From Centrapalus pauciflorus (taxonomy: Eukaryota; Streptophyta; Magnoliopsida; Asterales; Asteraceae), in assembly GCA_020465985.1 (NCBI GenBank), contig JAANYP010004325.1, forward strand, positions 274,440-338,439: a stretch of DNA of 64,000 nt. The letters run 5' to 3'. Below the pieces are notes generated by a model. That model was not told where the DNA came from, ran no database searches, and saw nothing but the letters and a program-made list of their open reading frames with translations. Below, in pieces: positions 22,389 to 34,000 of the stretch. Position numbers and translations under genes: made by a program. Position 1 is the first letter of the stretch, and each line of letters starts with the position of its first letter.

Positions 22389-23093
22389 TTGGGAAGTTTT
22401 GAGGTTTGGAGAAGCAAAAGACACTTAGTCGATTTTTAGGGTTCTTGAGGATTTCTGGAAATGATGAGGAAGTCGAAGATGAAACAGTAGTTGGGTATTT
22501 ATAGGATTTGAATGTGAGTGTGTATGAGAGAGAAGGTTTGGGCGGTTTGATTTGTAATGTTAGTTAACGAAAAACAGAACGGTTGACCATGTCAGAAACA
22601 TTTGTCAGACCACTTGACCTTTTTAATCACTAACACACGTAACCCACATTATCCGCAGTAATTAAGTTAAATAAAAACATAAATTAAGTAACTTAATTGT
22701 GAAGAAAGGTAATTAAAAACTGTTGGTCTAAGCTGTTGGTCAAACCTGTGATGAGCAGGGTCATCACAAGCTGTTCAATCTTCAAGCTGTTCATTCTTCA
22801 AACTGTGCCTTCAGCCTGCTCTCTTTTGTAAGAACAGGTTGTGTTCAATAGTTGAACAGGTTACAAGACAATGGCTTGTAAGACAGTGTGAAGGAGTGAA
22901 CAGGGTGAAGATTGGATCATCAGAGCAGGCCGGACTAGTGAACTGTTATTGTTCAGCCTGATGTGTGCTCAAGCTGTTCAAGTTTTTCAAAAAAATGGCT
23001 AAGTACAGAACATGTATAACCTGTTCTGTCTAAGTTGTTCGGAGAGACTTGAGCAGTGTGAAATAAACAAAGTCTTAGACCTTTGAGAAACAC
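22389..23093 (-). promoter_or_regulatory. Element C internal promoter region for the third ORF
   Basis: Non-coding, 705 bp. It contains seven exact CTGTTC/GAACAG hexamers between 22750 and 23040, the same motif that dominates the LTR U3. It then has an ACGTGT core near 22640, the ggtcaagtggtctgac block, a TATA box TATAAATA (plus-strand 22496-22503) and a pyrimidine-rich leader with a short intron-free run to ATG 22388. Presence of the same modules in A, B and D argues that the third ORF is expressed from its own RNA. Confidence 0.7.
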
Positions 23094-26000
23094 TTAGTCA
23101 CTCTTGTTTAACATGCCCAGCTTGCTGACAAGGTAATTAAACCTGTTTTCATCAAGAGGTTTGGTGAAAATGTCTGCAAGCTGTTCATTGGTGGAAATGA
23201 AACTTACCTCCACATTAACTTTCTGAATGTGATCCCTGATGAAATGATGTCTAACTTCAATATGCTTTGTTCTAGAATGAAATACTGGATTGTTGGAAAT
23301 GGCTATGGCACTTGTGATATCACACAGAATAGGAATTTACCTATACACAAGCCCATAATCTTCAAGCTGATGCTGCATCCACAGAATCTGCCCACAGCAG
23401 CTTCCAGCATCAATGTACTCAGCTTCAACAGTAGAAGTAGACACAGAGTTCTGCTTCTTGCTGCACCAACTTATCAACTTACCACCAAGGAGTTGACATC
23501 TACCTGTTGTGCTTTTCCTGTCTAGCCTGCAGCCTGCAAAATCAGAATCTGAATAACCTGTTAGTTCAAGGCTTGAATCTTTGGGATACCAAAGACCCAA
23601 ACAGCAGCTAGATGAGATTCCTTTGGATCAGCTTGGAACCTAGCACACAGACAGGTGGCAAACATAATATCAGGTCTACTAGCAGTTAGATACAGCAAGC
23701 TCCCAATCATACCTCTGTAAGCTGTTACTGAAACAGCTTTGCCACTGGCATCAGCATCCAATTTTACATTGGTTGCCATTGGGGTTTTAATAGGAGAACT
23801 TTGATCAAATTTAAACTTTTTCAAGAGATCTAAAGTATACTTTCTTTGATTTGTAAAAATTCCAGTTGAGGTTTGTTTAACCTGTAATCCTAAACAGAAA
23901 GTTAGTTCTCCCATCATACTCATTTCATACTTGGATTTCATGAGTAATGAAAAATTCTTGCACAACTGCTCATTAGTAGAACCAAATATTATGTCATCCA
24001 CATAAATTTGAACAAGCATAATATCAGACTTCACCTTCTTTATGAACATTGTGGTATCCGCTTTACCTCTGGAATACCCATTGCTCATAAGGAAATCAGT
24101 AAGAGTGTCATATCAGGCTCTAGGGGCTTGTTTGAAACCATAAAGTGCTTTGTCCAACTTATAGACAAAACCTGGATGTTGTTCATTTTCAAAACTTGGA
24201 GGCTGCTTGACATAAACTTCTTCTTGCAGCTTCCCATTCAAAAATGCACTCTTCACATCCATTTGAAATACGTTAATGCTCTTATTAGCAGCATAGGCTA
24301 GATACAAACGAATTGCTTCTAGCCTGGCCACAGGAGCAAATGTTTCATCATAGTCAATTCCTTCCTCCTGTCTATAACCCTGAGCAACCAGTCTTGCCTT
24401 TTTTCTAATGACATGACCTTGCTCATCAATTTTATTCCTGAAAACCCATTTGCCAATTATAGTTTTACCTTTAGGAGCAGGGACCATCTTCCATACCTTG
24501 TTTCTCTCAAACTGATTGAGTTCTTCTTGCATGGCAGTGATCCAATTGGCATCTTTTAATGCTTCATCCACTTTCTTTGCCTCCATTAGTGAAACAAAAC
24601 TAGAAAACATACAGAAGTTCCCTAAGCTGTCCCACCTTGTTTGTACCCCTTTACTGATATCACCAATTATTTGATCATTCGGGTGACATCTGATCCACTT
24701 AGGATCATTCTTCAATGATGATTCTCCTGAGTTATCAGCAGCTTCAGCAGGTCCTGTTGAACAGCTCTCAAGATTTTCAGACACACTATTGTCTTGAGCC
24801 TGTTCACTTGTTGAACATGACTGACCACTGTTGAACGTATCAGCAGAGGAACTAGGAAAATCAGCATTGATAGGTTCAGGACATGCAGTTGTAATTAGAT
24901 CAGTACACTTATTCACACAGGGTGTATTGACATAATCATCATCATGCCCATCATGATTAACAGGTTCCACACTGGGTGTTGTCGAAGCTTTTGAGTCCTC
25001 TTCACTGTTTGAATGCATCAGATCATCAAAGTTTAATTCTCCTGAAACTGATTCAGGAACAGCTTTGGTGGAAGCATTCTTGGACTCTTCAAAGGTGACA
25101 TTGATAGATTCATCTATCACCTTTCTTTTGTTGTTGTATACTTTGTAGGCTTTGGAGATAGCAGAGTAACCAACAAACAAACCTTCATCAGCTTTTGGTT
25201 CAAACTTTGCCAGTTGGTCCCTTTGATTTAGAATGAAACAAGGACAACCAAACACATGGAAGTAACTGACATTTGGCTTTCTCCCTTTGAGCAGCTCATA
25301 GGGAGTCTTGTTGAACCTTTTCACCACTAAGGATCTGTTTTGGGTGAAGCAGGAAGTGTTGACAGCTTCAGCCCAGAATGATGAAGGTAAACCTGATGCA
25401 CACAGCATGGTTCTAGCAGCTTCAATGAGAGTTTGGTTTCTCCTTTCAGCAACTCCATTTTGTTGTGGAGTTCTTACAGCTGAAAAGTTTTGAGTGATTC
25501 CTTTCTCTTCACAGAAGTCTTCAAGAGTACTATTTCTGAATTCAGTACCATGATCACTTCTAAGCTGCTTCACTTGGGCAGAGTTCAACATTTCCCTCTT
25601 TTTCACAAATCCAATAATTTCTCTAGCAGCCTTTCCTTTGCTCTTCAGAAAGATCACCCATGTGTACCTGGAGAACTCATCAACCATTACTAGAGTGTAT
25701 CTTCTTCCTCCTAGACTTGGGACATTTACAGGTCCAAACAAGTCCATGTGGATTAAGAAGAGTGGAGTATCAATAGAGAAATTATGTTTGGATTTAAAAG
25801 ATGTTTTTCTCTGCTTGCCTTTCTCACAAGCTGTGCATAATCTATCCTTAGCAAAGGTCATAGAAGGCAAACCTGTCACTAACTCTTTCTTACAGAGTTT
25901 GTTGATGTTCTTGAAGTTCAGATGTGACAGCCTTCTGTGCCATAGCCAGTTTAGATCAGCGTTTGTTCTTGTGAGAAAACAGGTTTCAGTTGTGGGATCA

Positions 26001-26356
26001 ACAGATTGCATGTCCACAACATATACACCTTTCTTTCGTTGAGCACATAGAACAACTTTGCCTTGGGGATCCAATATGTAACCCAGGTGCTCATCAAAAT
26101 TAACCTTGTAGCCAGCATCACACAGTTGGCTTATGCTAACCAGGTTATGTTTTAGCCCAACCACATAGGCTACTCTTTTGAACACTGCAGCACCAGCTTT
26201 AAGGGTTCCATATCCCTCAGTAGATCCCTGTACATTGTCACCAAATGTGACTTTTGGCCCTTTTTCACGCCTGAGATCACTCAGCAATTCTTTACAACCT
26301 GTCATGTGCCCTGAGCAGCCACTGTACAAGTACCAAACCTGGGAAGGTTGTTTTTC
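23094..26356 (-). pseudogene. pol: Element C pol (PR-INT-RT-RNase H), nearly intact
   Basis: Starts in frame just after the acceptor-like AG. Protease SGCSGHMTG; pre-integrase HHCC (LWHRRLSHLNFK ... CTACEKGK); integrase (HMDLFGPV, VMVDEFSRY, RSDHGTEF, NGVAERRNQTLIEAARTM) with the D-D-E residues present; RT (KARLVAQGYRQEEGIDY, MDVKSAFLNGKLQEE, IYVDDIIFGSTNEQ); RNase H (YSDSDFAGCRLDRKSTTG). Lesions: TGG-to-TGA at 24113 inside RAWYDT; deletion of about 37 bp near 23602 removing KRIFRYLKGTPG; AAA-to-TAA at 23337. The first 738 codons are continuous. The protease active-site Asp of DSG is Tyr here (TTG TAC AGT), a likely inactivating change. Confidence 0.92.
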
Positions 26357-26383
26357 CTGCAGAGTGATAAGAGAAATATTAGT
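26357..26383 (-). other. Element C gag-stop / branch-point / acceptor-like motif
   Basis: Minus strand: ACTAAT holding the gag stop TAA (26379-26381), then tttctcttatcactctg and CAG followed by G. The branch-point A at 26379 to the last G at 26357 is 22 nt. The base after CAG begins codon GAA in the pol frame (27 nt, nine codons, before the protease motif codon TTG at 26329). It matches a plant 3' splice site in every part. Splicing itself is inference. Confidence 0.65.
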
Positions 26384-29128
26384 CGTTTTTAGGGGAACTC
26401 ATCACAGAGATGAGTTCTCCTACTTCATCAACATTTGTTGATGGACTTATAATATCCACACTAATATTCCCTATTTGAATGGTATCAGCTTGGATACCAC
26501 TTTCATTGACTGAGATGTTTCCAACACTACTTGTAACAGCTGTGAGAGAACTATCAGAGTCAACAGGCCTCATGTCCTCAGATTCAGGACAGTCCTTGGC
26601 CAGATGTGTCTTCTTCCCACATTTATAACATTTTCTCTTTTTAGGATTTTTGGAAGAAGAACTTTCAGAAACACATTCTGAGTTATTTTTGTCGATTCTG
26701 TTAGCAGGTTTAGCAAACTTATTGCTATTTGATGAATCAACAGCTTGAGTGGAGGGTTCAATAGCCACAGCTTTGTCTGTCTCTTCTTTCCTCTTTTTAA
26801 GAGGACAGATGTCAAAGACAGGAAGCTTAATTGGCTTTTGAACTTCCACAGGTTTGGGAAACTTATTCCCAAGTTTCTCAGGCTGAGCAATGGCTTTGCC
26901 TTTGCCCCTACTGAGATGTGATTTATGCTGCCTATCAGCATAATCATTATTTCTGGTTTTGAAAAATTTATTCTCATTTAAAACCAGTTTACCACTATGA
27001 TTAGAAAACTTATTAGAAATCACAGCAGGTTTGCGTTCAACATGAGACTTGCCCTTGTTGAAAACAGGTTGATTAACTTTTGAAAACATATTTTCAAAAT
27101 GTTTAGCATCAAAAGGATTACCATGCCTTTTACCATCAGCTTTGGACCGAGAACCTGTTTTGTCAACAGGTTTAGTATCCACAGCTGCAGTTTGGACATG
27201 TTTTCCTTTTTTTTGCTTGTGTGAATCAGCAGAGCACTTAGCAAGCTGGTTTGATGGAGAACATACTCCAACAACAGCTTTTAAGCTAGGTTCACACGAG
27301 CTGTCAGTATTTTGAGACCTGACAAACCTGTTTGTTGAGATTAGTTACCATTCACTTTTTGAATAAAAGTGTTTGGAAGCTCACCAAGAGTGGATAAATC
27401 TTCTTTCAGATTATTAATCTCAACAATGGAAGCTGCTGTGTCAAGATCCCCTCCAAGATAGGCTTGAATTTGTGCAGGGATCTGTTGACATATACAATGG
27501 CTGACTTTTTGTGCAGATTGGCACCAAGAGTCAACTATCTTTTGAAGCTTAGCATGCTTTATATCTGTTTCTCTCTTTTCTTCCAGTAAAATAGAGTTAT
27601 TGTGTTTTAATTCATCAAGCTCAGTTTCCAACTTATGGAAACTGTCCAGTTTACTGGATTTGGTTTTAAGATCAGTTTTAAGCTTAGAGATTTCAGATAA
27701 TAAAGCATCATGCTTTTCAACAGCAGCTTTCAAATCAACTAGCATATATTCAAACATTTTAATCTTTTCTTCAAAACTGTAAGCCATAAAAGTTTGTACC
27801 TTATACATCATTGTAGGATTCCAGTTCTCCAAGCTGCTGAAAGCTTCAGCTTCAGCCAGATCCTGTTTGAAACTGCTTGTTGATGGGACATCAGTGTTGG
27901 CCATCAGACATTGATTGTCTTCTTCATCAGATGATGACTCAGATTCCTCCCAGTCATAAGTCTCTGCCATGAGTCCCTTTTGGCGGTTGGAACCCACTGA
28001 GTTTTCCAACTTCCTCAGCTTAGCCATGGCCATAAGGTACTTAACCCTATAACCATCATCCTTGTTTGTCTTGTATGGTTTGGATGACTGACCAACAGCT
28101 TTTGACACACAGTCAGCAGCTATATGGCTAGTTTTGCCACATTTGAAGCACTCAGCCTTGGATTTATCAAATGCCTTCTTTTTACCAGCACCTGAACTTC
28201 CTTGCAGTATGTTTCTTCCAAACCTTTTCTTGTTGAACCTTTTGACAAACATAGCTATCATTGGCTCATCATCCTGTTCAGCAAGATCTGCATTATCTTC
28301 CTCATCTGACATCTCCTCTTTATCATCATCCTGTTGATCAGGTTGAGTGAACACATCACTCACCTGATTCACAGGCTGTCTCACATTAGCCACAAAGGCT
28401 GCACCTCTTTTAGACATCTCCAAGGCATTTCTCTTCTGTTGCCTTGATTGTTCATCATTTAGTAAAGATCCATACAGGTTGACAAGATCCATACTTCTGA
28501 TGGTACATGAATTTCTTAAGATTGTTGAAAAGTAGTTCCATTCTTTAGGTAGGATGTCCAAAAACTTGTTCACCAGGGTAAGGCTGTCCTTACTGATCCT
28601 AACAGCTTTGAGATCATTCACAAGAGCAGTAAACCTGGTGTAGGTTTCTGTGAGAGTCTCCTTTGGTTTTGCAAAGAAGAGTTCATACTGTCTAACAAGA
28701 TTGTTAATCCTGTTATCTAGTGTGATTGTGGGTCCATCATAGACGGTACACAAAGTATCCCACATCTCCTTTGCTGTCTTCATTTTCTCAACCTGCTTGA
28801 ACACATCATCAGGGAGAGAAATAACCAGGTTATTCCTGGCCTTTGCATCCAGAGCTACCAATCTCTTGCCTTCATCAGACCATTGAGCTTTAGCTTTCTC
28901 AAAGGTCCTGATTTCAGGAGCAGCTCCTTCAACCGCTGGAGTTATGGTAGTAACAGAGGTTGGCACATAGGGGCCTTCCATCACTATCTCTGGTAGTTGT
29001 ACATCCAGATTCTCTAGATAGAGCATCATTCTGCACTTCCAGCCAGAGAAGTTTTGATGATTGAATTTTGGAGGTTTGCCCATAGAGCCATTGTCATAGT
29101 ATGAGGAACCTGCAGCACTGTTGTCCAT
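26379..29128 (-). pseudogene. gag: Element C gag (two CCHC knuckles), one frameshift
   Basis: ATG at 29128 (MDNSAAGSSYYDNG). Open for 596 codons to 27341: UBN2-like core (FSGWKCRMMLYLENLDVQ, MWDTLCTVYDGPTITLDN), acidic DDDKEEMSDEEDN, knuckle CFKCGKTSHIAADC (Ser replaces the usual Gly), and a Leu/Lys/Glu-rich likely coiled coil (KLKTDLKTKSSKLDSFHKLE). One A is lost at about 27350 (ggtaac for ggtaaac in B), ending the frame; without it the reading continues into the tail with knuckle CYKCGKKTHLAKDC and ends SPKND-stop at 26379. Two knuckles far apart in one gag is unusual and also seen in F. Confidence 0.9.
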
Positions 29129-29176
29129 GGAAACTTGGGAGAATGAGAGATCTAGAATGACACACACTCTAAACTG

Positions 29177-29189
29177 CTCTGATACCAGT
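29177..29189 (-). other. Element C primer-binding site
   Basis: Minus strand actggtatcagagc begins directly after the LTR end CCTACA. This is the standard plant copia site complementary to the initiator tRNA-Met 3' end. B has the same at 16936-16948. D has one change (actggtagcagagc, 54247-54260). Confidence 0.9.
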
Positions 29190-30312
29190 TGTAGGTCCCA
29201 AAAGATATCCCAAGTGTATTGCTTTAAGCTGTAGAGGGGGGGTGAATACAGCACTTCAAAAACTACACACAATTTTCTCAATGTTTGTATGTATTATTAA
29301 CAAATGTTAATTACAAACAAGCTTGAATGCGGAAAGGTTCAAGCTGAGATGACAGATACAACAGTATATCTAACTAGTCTAAGACTGACTTAAACTAATT
29401 ACAATGAATACACTCACTAAGAATCACTCACTGTGTTTACAAGACTCAGAGGGACAGCTTATGTAGAACAGCTTAGACACAAAGAAACTGTATTACACAA
29501 GCAGGCTTGCATGCATGAAAAACACACTTGCACGTTCACTCTTGGCTTCAGCACTTAGCTTTTTGGCTTGATCTTTCTGTCCTTAGAAGCTTCCTTTTAT
29601 ACTCACTCAGAGGATCTAAGAGAAGTTTCTTCATTGGACGGAATGAAAAAGGAGAAGTCTTGTTGAAAAGACAACATAACCTTTTCTGCACTTTCTGAAA
29701 AGCAGACTTGTCTTCTTGTGTGCAGAACTTTTGTCTTTTCACTTTGTCTACTGTTGCATTGCCTTTAACTAAATAAGGAATGTCAACTTTGCGTCTTTCT
29801 TCCTTGTAAAGGCCTATTTTGATATAAGAAAAAGGTTTGTCACCCTTTTTCAAATAACCTTTTGTCTTCATGTAACAGAACATCTTGGGCAGGCTGAGCA
29901 GTTCTGATTTCCACTTTCTCTTCGACTTTGTAAACTGATCTTGTAGCCAAAAACAATACATGAGGACTTGGAAACATATTCCATAAAGTGTTTAGCCTGT
30001 TCACAAAGAACAGGTTCTGTTCACAAAGAACAGAACACTTGTAAACTGCCCAAGCTGCTCATCAGTGTAGAGCAGCGTAGACAGTTTATGTCTAGCCTGT
30101 TCAGCAGACTGAACAGCTTGAGCAAAACTGTCTTTGTTGCAACACATGCAACACATAGAACAACTTTAGGCTAATATTGCAAATCTTTTTCAGGTTTCAA
30201 TAAGGCATATAACAGGCCTTATATTCAACCTTCAAAAGCATCAACAGGTTTGATTAATAATCTCCCCCTCAGATGCAGAACAGGATTGACTGAGGCCTTT
30301 TTGTGCCTAATA
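29190..30312 (-). repeat. Element C 5' LTR (1,123 bp)
   Basis: Starts TATTAGGC at 30312 (family TGTTAGGC, one change) and ends CCTACA at 29190. TATA box at plus-strand 29594-29601. The U3 inverted-repeat cluster is at 29994-30116, with one mismatch in the first hairpin. It differs from its partner at 16949-18068 by scattered substitutions and small indels, so the insertion is not very recent. Confidence 0.92.
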
Positions 30313-30794
30313 AGGTCTGATTGAAAATCTCCCCCTATGATATTGAACAGGTTTGATTGAGGCCTTTTTCGCAGAACTGACAACTTCTGATTTTCCACTT
30401 TGTCTCGATTTGTAAATTGATCTTCATGACCAAGACTTTGCATGATGTCATGGAAACAAATTCCAAAAAGTGTTAAACCTGTTCACAAAGAACAACATCT
30501 GTTCAAAAAGAACATAATACTTTATTTGGGTCAAAGTTGTTCAACAGACATGAACAACTTAGATCGTTTATGTCAAACGTGTCCAACGGTTATGGACAGT
30601 GTTGACAATATGCCAAGTTACAACGAATGTAACAGTGTAAACAGACTTAGACTGATTTTGCAAATCACTTATCAGTATTCTTTAAGACGTTAGGAAAGCC
30701 TTAGACTTTCCTTTAAGTGTATCAGAAAGGTCTGATTGAAAATCTCCCCCTATGATATTGAACAGGTTTGATTGAGGCCTTTTTGTTCATAACA
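30313..30794 (-). repeat. Element D 3' LTR, truncated and rearranged
   Basis: Begins at 30794 (TGTTATGAAC, family TGTTAGGCAC) after the polypurine tract and runs down to about 30370, matching D's 5' LTR at 54960-55396. At 30312-30369 there is an exact second copy of 58 bp of the LTR tip (30727-30784), followed directly by C's 5' LTR. The R-U5 half and the TATA box are missing. Confidence 0.85.
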
Positions 30795-31087
30795 ATCTCC
30801 CCCCATTTGTAATATTCAGCCTACGCTGATTTCATCAATGATCACTATATGCATTTACATTACAGTTGTAGAAATGAGAATACAACTTTAGAGTAAAGTA
30901 AAAGATCAGTTTATACATACTGATATTGATTGAAACAACACATGTTTATACAAGTACAACTCATGTATTGAGACAAAATTACAACAAATGTAAGAAGGTA
31001 CAACTTATGTACAAAGATAATTCAACACTTTTGGACTGTTGATAGTTGGGAGCAGTTAATGGTGGACAGCTTCCATTCTTCATCTAC
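30795..31087 (-). other. Element D polypurine tract and 3' palindrome array
   Basis: Polypurine tract on the minus strand at 30795-30809 (caaatggggggagat). Palindromes at 30954-30968 (GTACA ACTCA TGTAT, one arm mismatch), 30979-30993 (TTACA ACAAA TGTAA) and 30998-31012 (GTACA ACTTA TGTAC). The order of outer pairs and the spacing (25, 19) agree with A and C. No ORF is present. Confidence 0.85.
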
Positions 31088-34000
31088 TCGTTACCAGCTG
31101 ATGGACCTTGTTTCTCCTTGATTTTCTTTTCTAAGTCCTCAGCGGCGTTGATCATTTTTTCTTGTTCCAGCCCAACTATGCGTTTTTTTTCTGGCCTCAA
31201 CATCTTCCACTTCATTTCTGAGGTACATAAGTTCCGGGCAATCAAGTTCTCCTCTTTTATAGCAGGCTGTAAGCTGATCCCATATGATAACTATCCACCT
31301 GGCATGTCTGTCAAAGGCATCAGAGAGTCTGAAAGCTATAATTTGTTTGAGACCAACTTTTTGTAGGTCTGAGGCTCTTTGAAAGCACATTCTCTTGGTC
31401 AAAGGATCCACAAAGAATACCACTTCCTCATGCTCTTCAATATACTTACCCTCTACAGGTTCAACACCTTTAGGCAAGCTGTGATCAATCCCTCTTATCT
31501 CAATAGCGTAGAGACCCTGCTCAATCATCTCAACTAACTCCTCAAGCTTTGTGTCTTTCTTCTTTTTTCTAGGCTTGATCTTAGGTTCTACTTGTGAGGT
31601 ACCTTTGATCATTTCTTCTGAGATCAAGTCTAACTCTATTACTTTTTTCATCAGCATTTTTACGTATGCCCTGACAGTATTAGTTGTCTCAGACTTTGAG
31701 CTACTCAAGGAAACAGCAAGCTCTACCCATTCTCTGTATCCCATATTAGCAACCTCAGTAGCTTCATAGGCTTCTAGTTTAGGGCCCTCAGTTCCAAGCC
31801 TTGTGATTTGAAGCTTCGATTGTGGATTCTTTCTTGAAATGGGAATAACTTTGACAATTGTCTCCTTGGCAAGTGTTCTGTCAGCTACATCAAAGAACTT
31901 TTTCTTTGCCATATTGTCAAAGTAGAACCGGGTCCTTGCTGATGAAGGGACAGAGGATATATGCTTTGCCTTGGTCACTAAGACCTTTGACCCTTGCTCA
32001 TTTCCACCCTCTTTGCCACTGACTGGCTCCTTTGCTGCTTCCACCAGCTTTCTCTGAACTTCCAAGGTACGCATTTTAATTTTTCATGCCTCCTTGTCAG
32101 CTAAGGCTCGAGCAGCTTTCATAGAGGCCGCTTCCTTCTTCTCTATTTCAAAAATCTCAGCCTACTCTTGTTTCCACTTATGGTAAGTATCCAGTGGAAT
32201 ACCCATCTCTTTGGCTTGAGCCTTGTCAAATTGAGTTGAAGGATCTATTGAGCATTAGTATCCACAGAAGCTTTCCCTTTGCCTTTGGCTACTTTGGAAA
32301 GGGCTATTTCAACTTCCTCTTCTTCCTCAGAGGTTTCTAAGACTAGCTGTCTTCTTTTGTTGGGCCTGTCCCCAAGAATAGATTCCTCCCCCTTAGATGA
32401 TGCAGGGCTTGGAGATCTAGCCTGAGTAGGCTCAACAGCTTTCTCAGAAACTATGGAAGTACTTGCAGCATCACCAGTTTGTACATCTAGCTGTCTTCTT
32501 TTGTTGGGCCTGTCCCCAAGAATAGATTCCTCCCCCTTAGATGATGCAGGGCTTGGAGATCTAGCCTGAGTAGGCTCAACAGCTTTCTCAGAAACTATGG
32601 AAGTACTTGCAGCATCACCAGTTTGTACATGAGTTGTTGCTTGGCCAACCAAAGTTGATTTTATCTTAGAAGGAGATGAAGATTTCTCCCCCTTAGACTT
32701 TGTCTTCGAGGAAGATTTCTTCTCCCCCTTTGAAGAAGATGGCATAGAGCCTTCAACATCAGTTCTGCCTGAGGGAACAGATCCAACAGGCTTGGCTGCA
32801 GCAGTTTTGGGAACAGGTTTCAAACCAACCAGGCTATGCAGTAAGAAAGCCAGGTTGTCCTTGACCTCAACTAACTGGGGAAGACACGTTCGTTCCAAGA
32901 GAAGCAGAATGGGAGGTGGCAGAAGCTGAAAGCTAGGAGATGGCAGCCATGTCTGTATCATTGAACATCAAACTATAAAGCTGTGCAAGAGTTAGTTCAA
33001 TGGATTCTTGCATATCATTAAAGCCTGTTGCCATAAAGTTTGACAGGCAGACCACTAAGGTATTTAAGGAGGCTAAGGTAGAGGGTAGGGAGACAGAGCA
33101 AGTTTCAGCAATACCCGACAGTTGTTGGGAAACAACTATCAGGTTGACACAGACTCCTGTTGGTGAGATAGAAGGGAGGAAAGTGAGGAGGATAGTTGTT
33201 GCAGCTGTGCAGTGAGTGCAAGCATCTGAGAGGAGTAATCAGGTTGTGGAGAGGGGGTTGGAAAGGATGACTTGAACGAATCAAGAAATCTATTAAGATG
33301 AGCAGACACGGGGTCTGCAATTGTAGAGGGAAAAGTAGTCATAGAGGTTTCTAGAGAATTTACTTTGTTGGACAGCACAGTAAGTTGTTCCTTCAAAGAA
33401 AGATCTTTTGCTGACGGAGGAGTATGAGTGGATTGTTTTGATTGTGTGGATGGAGATGAAGGAGATGATTAGGATGGAGGAGTTTGTGGTTCACTGGTTG
33501 ATAGTAGAGGCACATTGGAAAGAAGTTCCATGGCCTGGGCAAAGGTCAAGTGACCCAGTTTGGATGGGTCAAGAATACCTTCAGCAGTGGCTTAACCTGC
33601 TTCATGAGGTGAGGTGACAGGGGATGATTGACTTTCAGATGCCACTGGTATTGGGACACCTTCATCAAGACCATGGGTGGTTCCCTCAGTAGTGCCTTGG
33701 TTTTGAGGCACCTCTTCACTGGGACAGGAGGTGTGCATTTCAACATCATTAGTGGTGAAACATGATGATGGAGTTTGCACTTGGGGAATAGCTTCACCAA
33801 AGGGTTAATCTCTACCCTGAGGCTCATCAGCTTGGAGAATTGGTCCTTCATCAGCTGTTGGGGATGGAACATCTGCATCATGAGGAGCAGAGGGTTCATG
33901 TTGTGAGGAACCAGAGGGCTCAGGCTGACCCTGGATAGACTCATGCTAGAGTGAGGCAGGCTTCAAAGAGGATGCTCCTTCTCCCAAAATAAGAGAAGGA

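Larger units (their letters stand above)
16949..30312 (-). mobile_element. Element C: nearly complete Sirevirus-like copia (13.4 kb)
   Basis: Full order on the minus strand: 5' LTR (29190-30312), primer site, gag, pol, internal promoter, third ORF, palindrome array, polypurine tract, 3' LTR (16949-18068). Only a few lesions separate it from an intact copy: one base lost near the end of gag1, TGG-to-TGA in RT, a ~37-bp deletion in the RT/RNase H connection, a stop in RNase H, one CAA-to-TAA and a 183-bp in-frame deletion in the third ORF. Its 3' LTR is shared with B, so no target duplication can be read. Confidence 0.93.
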
